Positions 26,926 through 34,894 of a stretch of DNA of 64,000 nt are shown in pieces (position 1 is the first letter of the stretch; the number at the start of each line of letters is the position of its first letter). Source of the DNA: Epilithonimonas sp042695135 (GTDB lineage: Bacteria; Bacteroidota; Bacteroidia; Flavobacteriales; Weeksellaceae); assembly GCF_042695135.1 (NCBI RefSeq), contig NZ_CP170547.1, positions 992,001 to 1,056,000 on the forward strand, written 5' to 3'. Made by a program: the position numbers and the translations under genes. The notes below the pieces were generated by a model that was given only the letters and a program-made list of their open reading frames with translations, did no database searches and was not told the origin of the DNA.

Positions 26926-28332
26926 ATGAAACAAAGAAGAAATAAAATTCTTGAAAGTATCAAACTCCTTTCTGCAGGTGCGAAAGGAGTTTCTGTTGGT
27001 AAAACAGAAGACGGGAAAACTGTGTTAGTTACTGGCGCAGTTCCCGGAGATATTGTAAACGTAAGGGTTAAAAAAACTAAAAGTAATTATGTAGAGGGAG
27101 AGGCTGTAGAGTTTTTAGAATATTCTCCATACAGAGTTAACGCCAAATGTATCCACTTCGGAACTTGCGGTGGTTGTAAATGGCAGAATATCGCTTACGA
27201 AAAACAACTCGACTTCAAACACAATGAAGTAGTCAATAATATCAAGAGAATTGGTGGATTCCCAGAATTTGAAGCTATCCCTATTTTGGGAGCGCCCGAT
27301 CAGTATTACTACCGAAACAAAATGGAATTTTCCTTTTCCAACGCACGCTGGTTAACCAAATATGAAATTAGTTCGGAAGAGAATTTCGGTAATAAAGATG
27401 CCTTAGGATTCCATATACCAGGAATGTGGAGCAAGATCCTCGATCTTAAGGAATGTTATCTCCAGGAAGAACCCTCAAATCTGATAAGATTGGCAGTTAA
27501 GAATTATGCTGTTGAAAACGGTTTGGAATTCTATGATGTAAAAGCTCAACAAGGATTTCTTAGAACCTTGATGCTTCGCCAGAATTCTAAAGGAGAATGG
27601 ATGGTGCTTTTCCAACTTTATAAGGAAATGAAAGCAGAAAGGATCAAATTGTTCGATTTTCTTTTAAGTCAAATCCCACAAATAAATACGTTGGTGTTTG
27701 CTATCAACCCGAAAGGAAATGATAGCATCTATGACTTGGATATCCAGACTTATTTCGGAGAAGGTTTTATCTATGAAGAAATGGATGGTCTCAAATTCAA
27801 AATCGGACCGAAATCTTTTTTCCAGACCAATTACAAACAGGCTTTGGAATTATACAGAAAGACACTGGAGTTTGCTGATCTTAAAGGTGATGAAGTGGTT
27901 TACGATCTCTATACAGGAACTGGGACTATTGCACAATATGTTGCAAGAAATGCAAAGCAGGTGATCGGGATCGAGTCTGTTCAGGAAGCTATAAATGCTG
28001 CAATTGAGCACGCTGAGCTAAATGGTCTTACCAATACCACTTTTTATTGTGGAGATATGAAAAACGTCTTCAATGATGAGTTTCTTGCCAACCACCCAAA
28101 AGCAGATGTTCTGATTACGGATCCGCCAAGAGATGGGATGCACCAAAAAGTAGTAGAGCAGATCCTGAAGTTAGCACCGGAAAGAATTGTTTACGTTAGC
28201 TGTAATTCGGCGACACAGGCTAGAGATATAGCGTTGATGAAGGACGATTATGAATTGGTAAAAATCCTTCCGGTAGATATGTTTCCACAGACACATCACG
28301 TGGAGAATATCGCTTTGCTGATTAGAAAATAG
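26926..28332 (+). CDS. rlmD: 23S rRNA (uracil-C5)-methyltransferase, RlmD/RumA type
   Basis: The product has 468 aa. It methylates C5 of a uridine in 23S rRNA (U1939 in E. coli for RlmD). An N-terminal TRAM RNA-binding domain (about 10-65) is followed by Fe-S ligand cysteines C75, C81 and C84 (CIHFGTCGGC), with a fourth likely in KECYLQEE. The SAM site is YDLYTGTGTIAQYVA, followed by ITDPPRDGMH and the catalytic-Cys motif YVSCNSATQARD. RlmC/TrmA-like specificity cannot be excluded from sequence alone. The start is 3 nt after the preceding lipoprotein stop, so the two share an mRNA. Confidence 0.9.
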   Translation: MKQRRNKILESIKLLSAGAKGVSVGKTEDGKTVLVTGAVPGDIVNVRVKKTKSNYVEGEAVEFLEYSPYRVNAKCIHFGTCGGCKWQNIAYEKQLDFKHNEVVNNIKRIGGFPEFEAIPILGAPDQYYYRNKMEFSFSNARWLTKYEISSEENFGNKDALGFHIPGMWSKILDLKECYLQEEPSNLIRLAVKNYAVENGLEFYDVKAQQGFLRTLMLRQNSKGEWMVLFQLYKEMKAERIKLFDFLLSQIPQINTLVFAINPKGNDSIYDLDIQTYFGEGFIYEEMDGLKFKIGPKSFFQTNYKQALELYRKTLEFADLKGDEVVYDLYTGTGTIAQYVARNAKQVIGIESVQEAINAAIEHAELNGLTNTTFYCGDMKNVFNDEFLANHPKADVLITDPPRDGMHQKVVEQILKLAPERIVYVSCNSATQARDIALMKDDYELVKILPVDMFPQTHHVENIALLIRK

Positions 28333-28361
28333 GTGTAATATATTTACGGATTTTTTAGCGG

Positions 28362-28385
28362 CGTCAGTCTGAGCTTGTCGAAGAC
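28362..28385. repeat. Short dispersed intergenic repeat
   Basis: GTCAGTCTGAGCTTGTCGAAGACT-type unit. Related degenerate copies lie at 38876-38923 and 38960-38988. I recall the core CTGAGC..GTCGAAG from many Flavobacteriia intergenic regions. Confidence 0.4.
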
Positions 28386-28418
28386 TATAATTTATAGATT
28401 TTAATTTATATTTAATAA

Positions 28419-28892
28419 ATGAAAAATGTAATATGGATTTTCGGATTGTTGTTGATTCTCACAAGTTGTGGGAGCGACGATGATATCTGCCTGGGAGAAG
28501 AATCTACACCAAGACTTAAACTTAAATTTCACAACGTCAATCAACAATTGATACGTTTGGATACTCTTTATGTAGATGTCGATTATGGGAAAACTACACT
28601 TACCAGTATTATTACAGCGCAAGCCAACGTAGATTCTGTTTTTGTCCCTTTGAGGATTGATGAAAGTCCTTACACCGATGTTTATGTCAGAAGAAGATTA
28701 GCAGGACCGAGGAGCAAGATAAGAGTTACTTACGATACAAAATCAATTTATGTCTCGCCAGCCTGCGGTTTCAAAATCAATTATGAAAACCTGAAAACTG
28801 ATCTTTTACAAAGCGATCCTGTACTGAATGTTGAACCAAATCACACATCACTGACTGATGAAAGTAAGATCAATTTTTATCTGCGTTTTTAG
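28419..28892 (+). CDS. DUF6452 family lipoprotein
   Basis: The product has 157 aa. A lipoprotein signal (IFGLLLILTSC) is followed by GSDDDICLGEESTPRLKLKF, the recognisable start of DUF6452 proteins. The rest is beta-rich, with a second Cys in YVSPACGFKINYE. Function is unknown; the location is probably the outer or inner membrane periplasmic face. Its last 35 nt overlap the start of the DUF6048 gene. The rlmD-DUF6452-DUF6048 order seems familiar to me from other Flavobacteriia, which suggests an envelope role for the pair. Confidence 0.8.
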   Translation: MKNVIWIFGLLLILTSCGSDDDICLGEESTPRLKLKFHNVNQQLIRLDTLYVDVDYGKTTLTSIITAQANVDSVFVPLRIDESPYTDVYVRRRLAGPRSKIRVTYDTKSIYVSPACGFKINYENLKTDLLQSDPVLNVEPNHTSLTDESKINFYLRF

Positions 28893-29526
28893 TATTTTAT
28901 CGATCTCAGTTTTTTCCCAGACCAAAAAGGAGGAGAAAAAGCAAGATTCTGTGAAATGGAAATATACCCCCAACTTTACTGTAGGTATGGACATATTGAA
29001 TCTTGGAACCAGTTTTTTTGGAGACAGACAACTGATACAGGGATTTATATCCAGTAGAATCAATAAAAAAGTTCATGCCATTATCGATCTTGGATATGAT
29101 AAGAATATCTATCAGAAAAATGGTTATGACGTAACAGCTGATGGCTTATTTGCAAAGATCGGAGGATTTTATATGCTTTCAATGGATCCGGAAAATGAGC
29201 TGAATGGTTTCTATGCCGGTGCAAAACTGGCAGGAAGTTTTTACAATCAGGAATATAAAGCAGTTCCGGTAAAAGGCTTGAACAGTGAAGGCGTTTTTCT
29301 GACTTTCGATCCTTCCACGCAAAGCAGTTATTGGATCGAGGCTATGCTGGGAGCAAGAGTTCAGGTTTTCACCAGTAATTTTTTTATTGATGTTAATGCA
29401 CAGCCAAGATATCTAGCCTATACCACTAAGCAGGAGGAGATCAAACCAATGATTGTCCCGGGATTTGGGAAAAGCTCCGGAAGTTTCACAATGGGCTTTA
29501 GCTGGAGTATTGCTTATAAATTTTAA
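28858..29526 (+). CDS. DUF6048 family outer-membrane beta-barrel-like protein
   Basis: The product has 222 aa with a signal peptide (FSILSISVFSQ). The mature part alternates polar and aromatic residues (GKIGGFYMLS, YWIEAMLGARVQV) and ends in ...FSWSIAYKF, a terminal aromatic residue typical of small outer-membrane barrels. The start ATG at 28858 lies inside the DUF6452 gene (35-nt overlap in another frame); no later ATG keeps the signal peptide, so the overlap seems real. Function is unknown. A strong terminator follows the stop. Confidence 0.78.
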   Translation: MKVRSIFICVFSILSISVFSQTKKEEKKQDSVKWKYTPNFTVGMDILNLGTSFFGDRQLIQGFISSRINKKVHAIIDLGYDKNIYQKNGYDVTADGLFAKIGGFYMLSMDPENELNGFYAGAKLAGSFYNQEYKAVPVKGLNSEGVFLTFDPSTQSSYWIEAMLGARVQVFTSNFFIDVNAQPRYLAYTTKQEEIKPMIVPGFGKSSGSFTMGFSWSIAYKF

Positions 29527-29530
29527 AAAT

Positions 29531-29564
29531 AAAAAGTCTGCACAATGTGTGGACTTTTTATTTT
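29531..29564 (+). terminator. Terminator of the rlmD-DUF6048 unit
   Basis: AAAAAGTCTGCACA and TGTGTGGACTTTTT form a hairpin with TTATTTTA behind it. Confidence 0.8.
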
Positions 29565-29641
29565 AAATTTTTTTTGACAACTTAATCCGCTCATCATTTC
29601 TTCCCGATAATTTACGATATTAGATTAAATCATTTTAAAAC

Positions 29642-29682
29642 AAAAAGCACAGAACTCTGTATGGGCTTTGTGCTTTTTTATT
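29642..29682 (-). terminator. Terminator of sppA
   Basis: AAAAAGCACA and TTGTGCTTTTT form a hairpin 23 nt beyond the sppA stop. It has T-runs on both strands and may work both ways. Confidence 0.6.
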
Positions 29683-29704
29683 GAGATAAATTATAGAAAT
29701 TATT

Positions 29705-31450
29705 TTAATTCAGCTTGATATTGAACGGCATTTCCATCATTACAGAAGCTTTTGCATTAGGATCTGTAATCTGCTGGAAGATCTTGAAATTCTCTTTCCC
29801 TATTTTATTTTTGATCACTCTTGTAGAAAAATCCTCATCCGTTTCAGAAGAGAAGATCTGCTCAAATTTTGAAACTTTTGCAGGATATGCAGAAACGCCA
29901 TAATCCTTAAGATTAGCAGATTTTGCAGCAAAATTAATAGCATCCTGTAGTGTTCCCAGCTCATCTACAAGTCCGATTTGTTTTCCTCTAACGCCGGACC
30001 AGATCCTTCCGCCGCCGATAGAATCAATATCTTCAAAAGATTTTTTTCTGTTTACGGTTACAAAGTGTACAAATCGCTGATAAGTAGACTCTACACTTCT
30101 TGTCATTATTGTAAGCGCCCCGGGACTCAATCCGTTGATGGCTGAGATCATATTAGAATTGGCATTCGTGGTAACCGCATCACTTCGGATTCCGTTTTTT
30201 TCAGCCAAATCCTTAAAGTACGGGATCACGCCAAAAACACCAATAGATCCGGTTAAGGTATTCGGTTCTGAGAAAATCTTATCTGCGCCCATAGCAATGT
30301 AATAACCACCGGAAGCGGCATAATCTCCAAAAGAAACGATAACCGGTTTCTTACGTTTTAGCTGCTGCATTTCGAAAAGTATTTCGTCCGATGCATTGGC
30401 ACTTCCTCCAGGCGAGTTGATTCTGAATACTACTGCTTTAATATCATCATCTTTTTGTAGCTTCTTGATTTCTTTAACAAAGTTATCAGAATATATAGCG
30501 TCATAACCTTTTCCATTATTGATTGCTCCGGATGCGTATAAAATGGCAATTTTATTTTTCCCGCTTTCTGGGTCTATCGATTCGGCATATTTTGCAAAAG
30601 AGATTTTGTTGATCTTTTCATCAGTCTCTATATTCAGTTTTTTCTTGATGATATTATCATATTCACTTTTCTGGATCAGCTGATCTGCCAGTTTATATTT
30701 TAAACTTAGATTTGGAAGATATCCGTACAGACTATCTGTAATTGTTTTAAATTCTGATGCAGGGATTTTTCTGGAGGTAGAGATTTTATTGGAAGTATTA
30801 GCCCAGATATCATTCAGTAAGGTTGAAAGCTGTTCTTTATTTTCCGGAGATATTTCGTCTCTTAAGAATGGTTCCACTGCCGCTTTGAATTTTCCGTGGC
30901 GGATCACCTGGATTCCAATTCCATATTTTTCGGCAAAACTCTTGAAAAAAGTCACTTCGGCAGAAAGTCCTTTTAATTCTATTCCGCCAGCAGGATTCAG
31001 ATAATATTTATCGGCAACTGAACCTAAGTAATATGCTCCTTGAGAAACCGAATTCCCATAAGCATAAACAAATTTACCGCTTTTTTTGAAATCAATAAGT
31101 GCATTCCTAATGTCATCTAATTGGGTGATTCCGGCATTGATTTGATCGGCCTCTATACTTATTCCTTTTATTTTATCATCGGTTTTAGCATTATTGATCG
31201 CTTGGAGAACATCATATAGCAAAACTGCTTTTTGTTCTTTCTTAATACTGAAAAATTCTTCCTGATCCTCAGATGGACTGTCGATGATTTTGGTTTTCAG
31301 ATCCAGGGTTAGTACAGAATTAGATTTTACATCGGAGGTGTCTGAGATAGAAGATAAAATTAGAAATGCTATAAAAAATACAAAGAAACCTGCTACCACT
31401 ATAAAAAATGCAGTTAAATTTGCGAGAACTAGTTTGAAAAAACTTTTCAT
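29705..31450 (-). CDS. sppA: Signal peptide peptidase SppA, 67K type
   Basis: The product has 581 aa, the long two-domain form. It degrades cleaved signal peptides at the inner membrane. One N-terminal helix (about 8-35) anchors it. The catalytic Ser/Lys dyad is visible: K189 in HGKFKAAVEPF (first peptidase_S49 domain) and S380 in GDYAASGGYY (second domain), matching the E. coli arrangement. The FRINSPGGSANASDEI motif precedes the Ser. The gene is divergent from folK with only about 20 bp between start codons, so its promoter must lie within the folK 5' region. Confidence 0.93.
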   Translation of the reverse strand: MKSFFKLVLANLTAFFIVVAGFFVFFIAFLILSSISDTSDVKSNSVLTLDLKTKIIDSPSEDQEEFFSIKKEQKAVLLYDVLQAINNAKTDDKIKGISIEADQINAGITQLDDIRNALIDFKKSGKFVYAYGNSVSQGAYYLGSVADKYYLNPAGGIELKGLSAEVTFFKSFAEKYGIGIQVIRHGKFKAAVEPFLRDEISPENKEQLSTLLNDIWANTSNKISTSRKIPASEFKTITDSLYGYLPNLSLKYKLADQLIQKSEYDNIIKKKLNIETDEKINKISFAKYAESIDPESGKNKIAILYASGAINNGKGYDAIYSDNFVKEIKKLQKDDDIKAVVFRINSPGGSANASDEILFEMQQLKRKKPVIVSFGDYAASGGYYIAMGADKIFSEPNTLTGSIGVFGVIPYFKDLAEKNGIRSDAVTTNANSNMISAINGLSPGALTIMTRSVESTYQRFVHFVTVNRKKSFEDIDSIGGGRIWSGVRGKQIGLVDELGTLQDAINFAAKSANLKDYGVSAYPAKVSKFEQIFSSETDEDFSTRVIKNKIGKENFKIFQQITDPNAKASVMMEMPFNIKLN

Positions 31451-31471
31451 TATAAAATTAATTTGTTTGAT

Positions 31472-31888
31472 ATGTCGTACAATACTGTGGTTTTGTTACT
31501 AGGAAGTAATATTAATAATCCGGAGAATAATATCCAAATTGCGCTAGAAAAAATAGAAAATGAGATAGGTGCAATATTAAAAAATTCTGAATTAGTTATA
31601 ACATTGCCAGTAGAATTTGAAAGTTACAATAATTTTTGTAATATTGCAATTAATTTAAAAACACAATTTTCGCCTATAAGACTGTTGAGGCACCTTAAAA
31701 AAATTGAAAAAGAAATGGGTCGAACCAAAGATTCTTCAGATTTTGGCAGTTATCAGGACAGAATTATAGACATTGATATCGTATTATATAATAATATAAA
31801 GTTTATCTCGACGAAACTTACTATTCCTCATCACAAAAATCTTTACGAGAGAGATTTTGCAAGAGAAATAATAAATGAAGTGAGGTAA
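31472..31888 (+). CDS. folK: 6-hydroxymethyl-7,8-dihydropterin pyrophosphokinase
   Basis: The product has 138 aa. It transfers pyrophosphate from ATP to the dihydropterin in folate synthesis. HPPK motifs are VVLLLGSNINNPENNIQIAL near the N-terminus, EKEMGRT (about 90), DRIIDIDIVLYN (about 107-118) and the LTIPHHKNLYERDF loop. ATG 31472 gives the usual MSxNxVVLLLGSN start; an ATG 9 nt upstream is also possible. It is shorter than the ~160 aa of many homologues but has all core motifs. It sits 15-21 bp before the OmpA-like pair. Confidence 0.9.
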   Translation: MSYNTVVLLLGSNINNPENNIQIALEKIENEIGAILKNSELVITLPVEFESYNNFCNIAINLKTQFSPIRLLRHLKKIEKEMGRTKDSSDFGSYQDRIIDIDIVLYNNIKFISTKLTIPHHKNLYERDFAREIINEVR

Positions 31889-31909
31889 GATAGTATAACA
31901 CAAATGATT

Positions 31910-33337
31910 ATGAAGAAAACACTATTCTTATTTTTCCTATGGCCTTTTCTTGGTCTTGCACAGACTAATGAATCAACGGCTAAAACAGATTCGAAATTGC
32001 AACCATTTGACAACAAAAGCAGACTTTTCAAAGATTGGTCTATTTCTGTTGGAGGTGGGGGAGCTTTTATGGCTAATGCAGATCTCACTTCTTTTTATGA
32101 TGGAGACATCAATTGGGGTTGGAACGGCTATGTAAGTATTGACAAACAGATTACGCAAGCTTTTGGGCTTTCTCTTTTGTATACAAGAGGAGAAACTAAA
32201 CAAAAAGCTTTACTTAATGAAGCGGCTGGCGTTGCACATGGTTACACTAAGTTTAATCAGATTGCACTGTTAGGGGATGTCAATTTCTCTAACATTATGA
32301 GAAGAGTAGATAACAAGTCTAACTTCAGATGGGCATTCCATGGTTATGGTGGAGTTGGATTTACTGGCTACAAAACATTTTTGCAAGATGGCAATATGCT
32401 TAGTAAATGGCCTCTTTATATAGATCAAAAAATCGGAATTTCATCTTTCACATATATTGGTGGAGTTGGTTTAAAATATAATGTATCAAGATTGCTTGAT
32501 GTAGAATTAAGAACATTGTACATTATTAGTGGCGATGAAGAATTCGATGGCGGTGGTTGGACAAGAGATGCCACTCCGGGATATAACCAGATTAATGATT
32601 CCTATACAGACAATGCATGGTTGGTTAACTTAGGTGTTTCGTTCAAATTAGGAAAGCACCAAGATCATCTTCGTTGGGTGGATCCATTACAAAATGCTTA
32701 TGCAAGAACAGCTGATCTGGAAGAAAAATTCAAAGATTTCAAAGTTTGCGAAAAAGGAGATGTTGATAATGACGGAGTATGTGATGACTGGGACAGACAA
32801 TTGGATACGCCTGCTGGTGCCAGAGTAGATGGTGCCGGAGTTGCTCTGGATCTAGATCTTGATGGTGTTATAGATCTTAATGATAAATGTGTTTCTATGC
32901 CAGGACCTATTGGAAATAATGGTTGTCCTGTAGAAAATACAGTTAAACCATTACAGGCAAAAGAACTGGCAATCACTGAAATTAATAAATATTTCAATGG
33001 AATAGAATTTGAACTTAATAAAGACGTTATCAGACCAAAATCTTTTTCAGATCTAAACAATGCTGCAGATATTATCAAAACATTAGGAGCAGATAATGGT
33101 TTTATAGTCGTAGGTGCTACAGATAGCAGAGGTTCTGCAGAATATAATAAAAAATTATCCCAGGCAAGAGCAAACGCAGTTGTTACCTATCTTGTTAATA
33201 AGGGTGTTTCCAAAGCTGTTTTAACAGCAGAAGGAAGAGGAAAAGGAGATCTTAAATATACAGAATGCGATCCGGCAACAAAATGTCCGGAGTGGAAAAA
33301 TGAAGCTAACAGACGAGTATATTTTTTAGCAAAATAA
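31910..33337 (+). CDS. OmpA-like outer-membrane protein, paralogue 1
   Basis: The product has 475 aa (477 if the ATG at 31904 is used). A signal peptide (ends GLAQ) is followed by an N-terminal beta barrel of about 230 residues, a calcium-binding thrombospondin type 3-like linker (GDVDNDGVCDDWDRQLDTPA, then DLDLDGVIDLNDKC) and a C-terminal OmpA/peptidoglycan-binding domain (GIEFELNKDVIRP, VVGATDSRGSAEYN, LSQARANAVVTYL). It links the outer membrane to the cell wall. It is followed 25 bp later by a close paralogue; the linkers are nearly identical, which indicates a tandem duplication. Confidence 0.9.
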   Translation: MKKTLFLFFLWPFLGLAQTNESTAKTDSKLQPFDNKSRLFKDWSISVGGGGAFMANADLTSFYDGDINWGWNGYVSIDKQITQAFGLSLLYTRGETKQKALLNEAAGVAHGYTKFNQIALLGDVNFSNIMRRVDNKSNFRWAFHGYGGVGFTGYKTFLQDGNMLSKWPLYIDQKIGISSFTYIGGVGLKYNVSRLLDVELRTLYIISGDEEFDGGGWTRDATPGYNQINDSYTDNAWLVNLGVSFKLGKHQDHLRWVDPLQNAYARTADLEEKFKDFKVCEKGDVDNDGVCDDWDRQLDTPAGARVDGAGVALDLDLDGVIDLNDKCVSMPGPIGNNGCPVENTVKPLQAKELAITEINKYFNGIEFELNKDVIRPKSFSDLNNAADIIKTLGADNGFIVVGATDSRGSAEYNKKLSQARANAVVTYLVNKGVSKAVLTAEGRGKGDLKYTECDPATKCPEWKNEANRRVYFLAK

Positions 33338-33362
33338 TTAATTAGAAAAAAAACATTCAAAT

Positions 33363-34814
33363 ATGAAACAAAATTTATTATCATTAGTAACATTAAGTTT
33401 GTTGTTACCTATGAGTCTAGCTGGTCAGGAGAAGTCCACAGATGCCAACTCCGGATCTCAAAATGTTTCCCCATTTACACAATCTTCAAAAAGATTCAAT
33501 GACTGGTCTGTATCTGTTGGTGCGGGAGTACCACTTATTCAGTCAGCTGACATGACATCCATCAAAAACGGAAACGGGAAAAATCTTTTTGGATACTCAG
33601 CTTACATAAGTGTTGATAAAGCAATTACACACGCTTTTGGACTTAATTTGCAATATGACCATGGAGAAACAAGACAAGGTGAGATCAATACAAAAGATCA
33701 TGTAGCTTTATCTGGAAATCGTCCTGCAGGTAGGACTCAATATGATGCTATTTCAATTTTAGGAGATCTTAATTTTTCGAACCTTCTTAGAAGAGTAGAT
33801 AATAAATCTCCATTCAGATGGGCATTACACGGATATGCAGGTGTTGGTACATTAGCTTACAGATCATACAGACAGGATCCTGGTCCGGTATTTAATCAAG
33901 TTCTAAATTATGAGAAAAAACCATTTAAACTTGGTTCTCTTTTTGGACAGGCAGGTGCTGGTCTTAAATTTAAAATCAATAACAGAATTGATATAGAAGG
34001 TAGAGTAATGTACGTTGTTACAGGTGATGATGAATTTGATGGTGCAGGTGTTGGACAAAATGGATATAATCTTACAGAAGATCAAATCTCAGACAACTTC
34101 TTCAACACAACTTTAGGCCTTACCTTCAAATTGGGTAAGCACGAATCTCATTTGATGTGGCACGATCCATTGCAGGAGATCTATTACAAACTTGATGTTC
34201 TTAATGATAAAACGCAAGATCTTGAAGTTTGTAAAAAAGGAGATGTTGATAATGATGGAGTTTGTGATGATTGGGACAGACAGCTTGATACGCCGGCTGG
34301 AGCAAGAGTTGACGGTGCAGGTGTAGCATTAGACGTGGATTTAGACGGAGTTATTGATTTATATGACAAATGTGTAACAGTTCCTGGACCGGCAGAAAAT
34401 AACGGCTGTCCTGTAGCTGCTATAAGCAACAATCCAAATTCTACTTCAGGAGTTGTAACAGACGAATCTACAATCATGAAAGGAATTGAGTTTGATCTTA
34501 ATTCTGACAGAATTTTACCTTCCAATACACCGATCCTGAATAATGCAATTAATTATATTAATTCATCTAACAGTAACTTCAAAGTTATTGGTGGTACCGA
34601 TACAAGAGGTACAGAAGAATATAATCAGGAGCTTTCTGAAAGAAGAGCAAATAATGTAAAAAATTATTTGATCCAGAATGGTGCAGACAAAAATAAGTTT
34701 GAAGCTTTGGGTACAGGAGAAAGTAATCTTTTATATCCTGAATGTGAACCAGCAGACAAATGTCCGGAATGGAAAAACAGAGCAAACAGAAGAGTATATT
34801 TTGAAGCTAAATAA
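33363..34814 (+). CDS. OmpA-like outer-membrane protein, paralogue 2
   Basis: The product has 483 aa with the same plan as its neighbour: signal peptide ending MSLAGQ, barrel, type 3-like linker (GDVDNDGVCDDWDRQLDTPA) and C-terminal OmpA domain (GIEFDLNSDRILP, IGGTDTRGTEEYNQ, LSERRANNVKNYL). Both proteins share the C-terminal ECxPAxKCPEWKN motif. The barrel halves have diverged more than the linkers, which fits surface-loop diversification. It ends at a strong terminator; the two genes are probably one transcript. Confidence 0.9.
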   Translation: MKQNLLSLVTLSLLLPMSLAGQEKSTDANSGSQNVSPFTQSSKRFNDWSVSVGAGVPLIQSADMTSIKNGNGKNLFGYSAYISVDKAITHAFGLNLQYDHGETRQGEINTKDHVALSGNRPAGRTQYDAISILGDLNFSNLLRRVDNKSPFRWALHGYAGVGTLAYRSYRQDPGPVFNQVLNYEKKPFKLGSLFGQAGAGLKFKINNRIDIEGRVMYVVTGDDEFDGAGVGQNGYNLTEDQISDNFFNTTLGLTFKLGKHESHLMWHDPLQEIYYKLDVLNDKTQDLEVCKKGDVDNDGVCDDWDRQLDTPAGARVDGAGVALDVDLDGVIDLYDKCVTVPGPAENNGCPVAAISNNPNSTSGVVTDESTIMKGIEFDLNSDRILPSNTPILNNAINYINSSNSNFKVIGGTDTRGTEEYNQELSERRANNVKNYLIQNGADKNKFEALGTGESNLLYPECEPADKCPEWKNRANRRVYFEAK

Positions 34815-34832
34815 AATATATTTTATATAATT

Positions 34833-34868
34833 AAAACCGTTTCGTTTTATTACGAGACGGTTTTTTTA
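34833..34868 (+). terminator. Terminator of the OmpA-like pair
   Basis: AAACCGTTTCGT and ACGAGACGGTTT hairpin with a long T-run. Confidence 0.85.
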
Positions 34869-34894
34869 TTTTAAAGAATTGATTAAATTTACAG

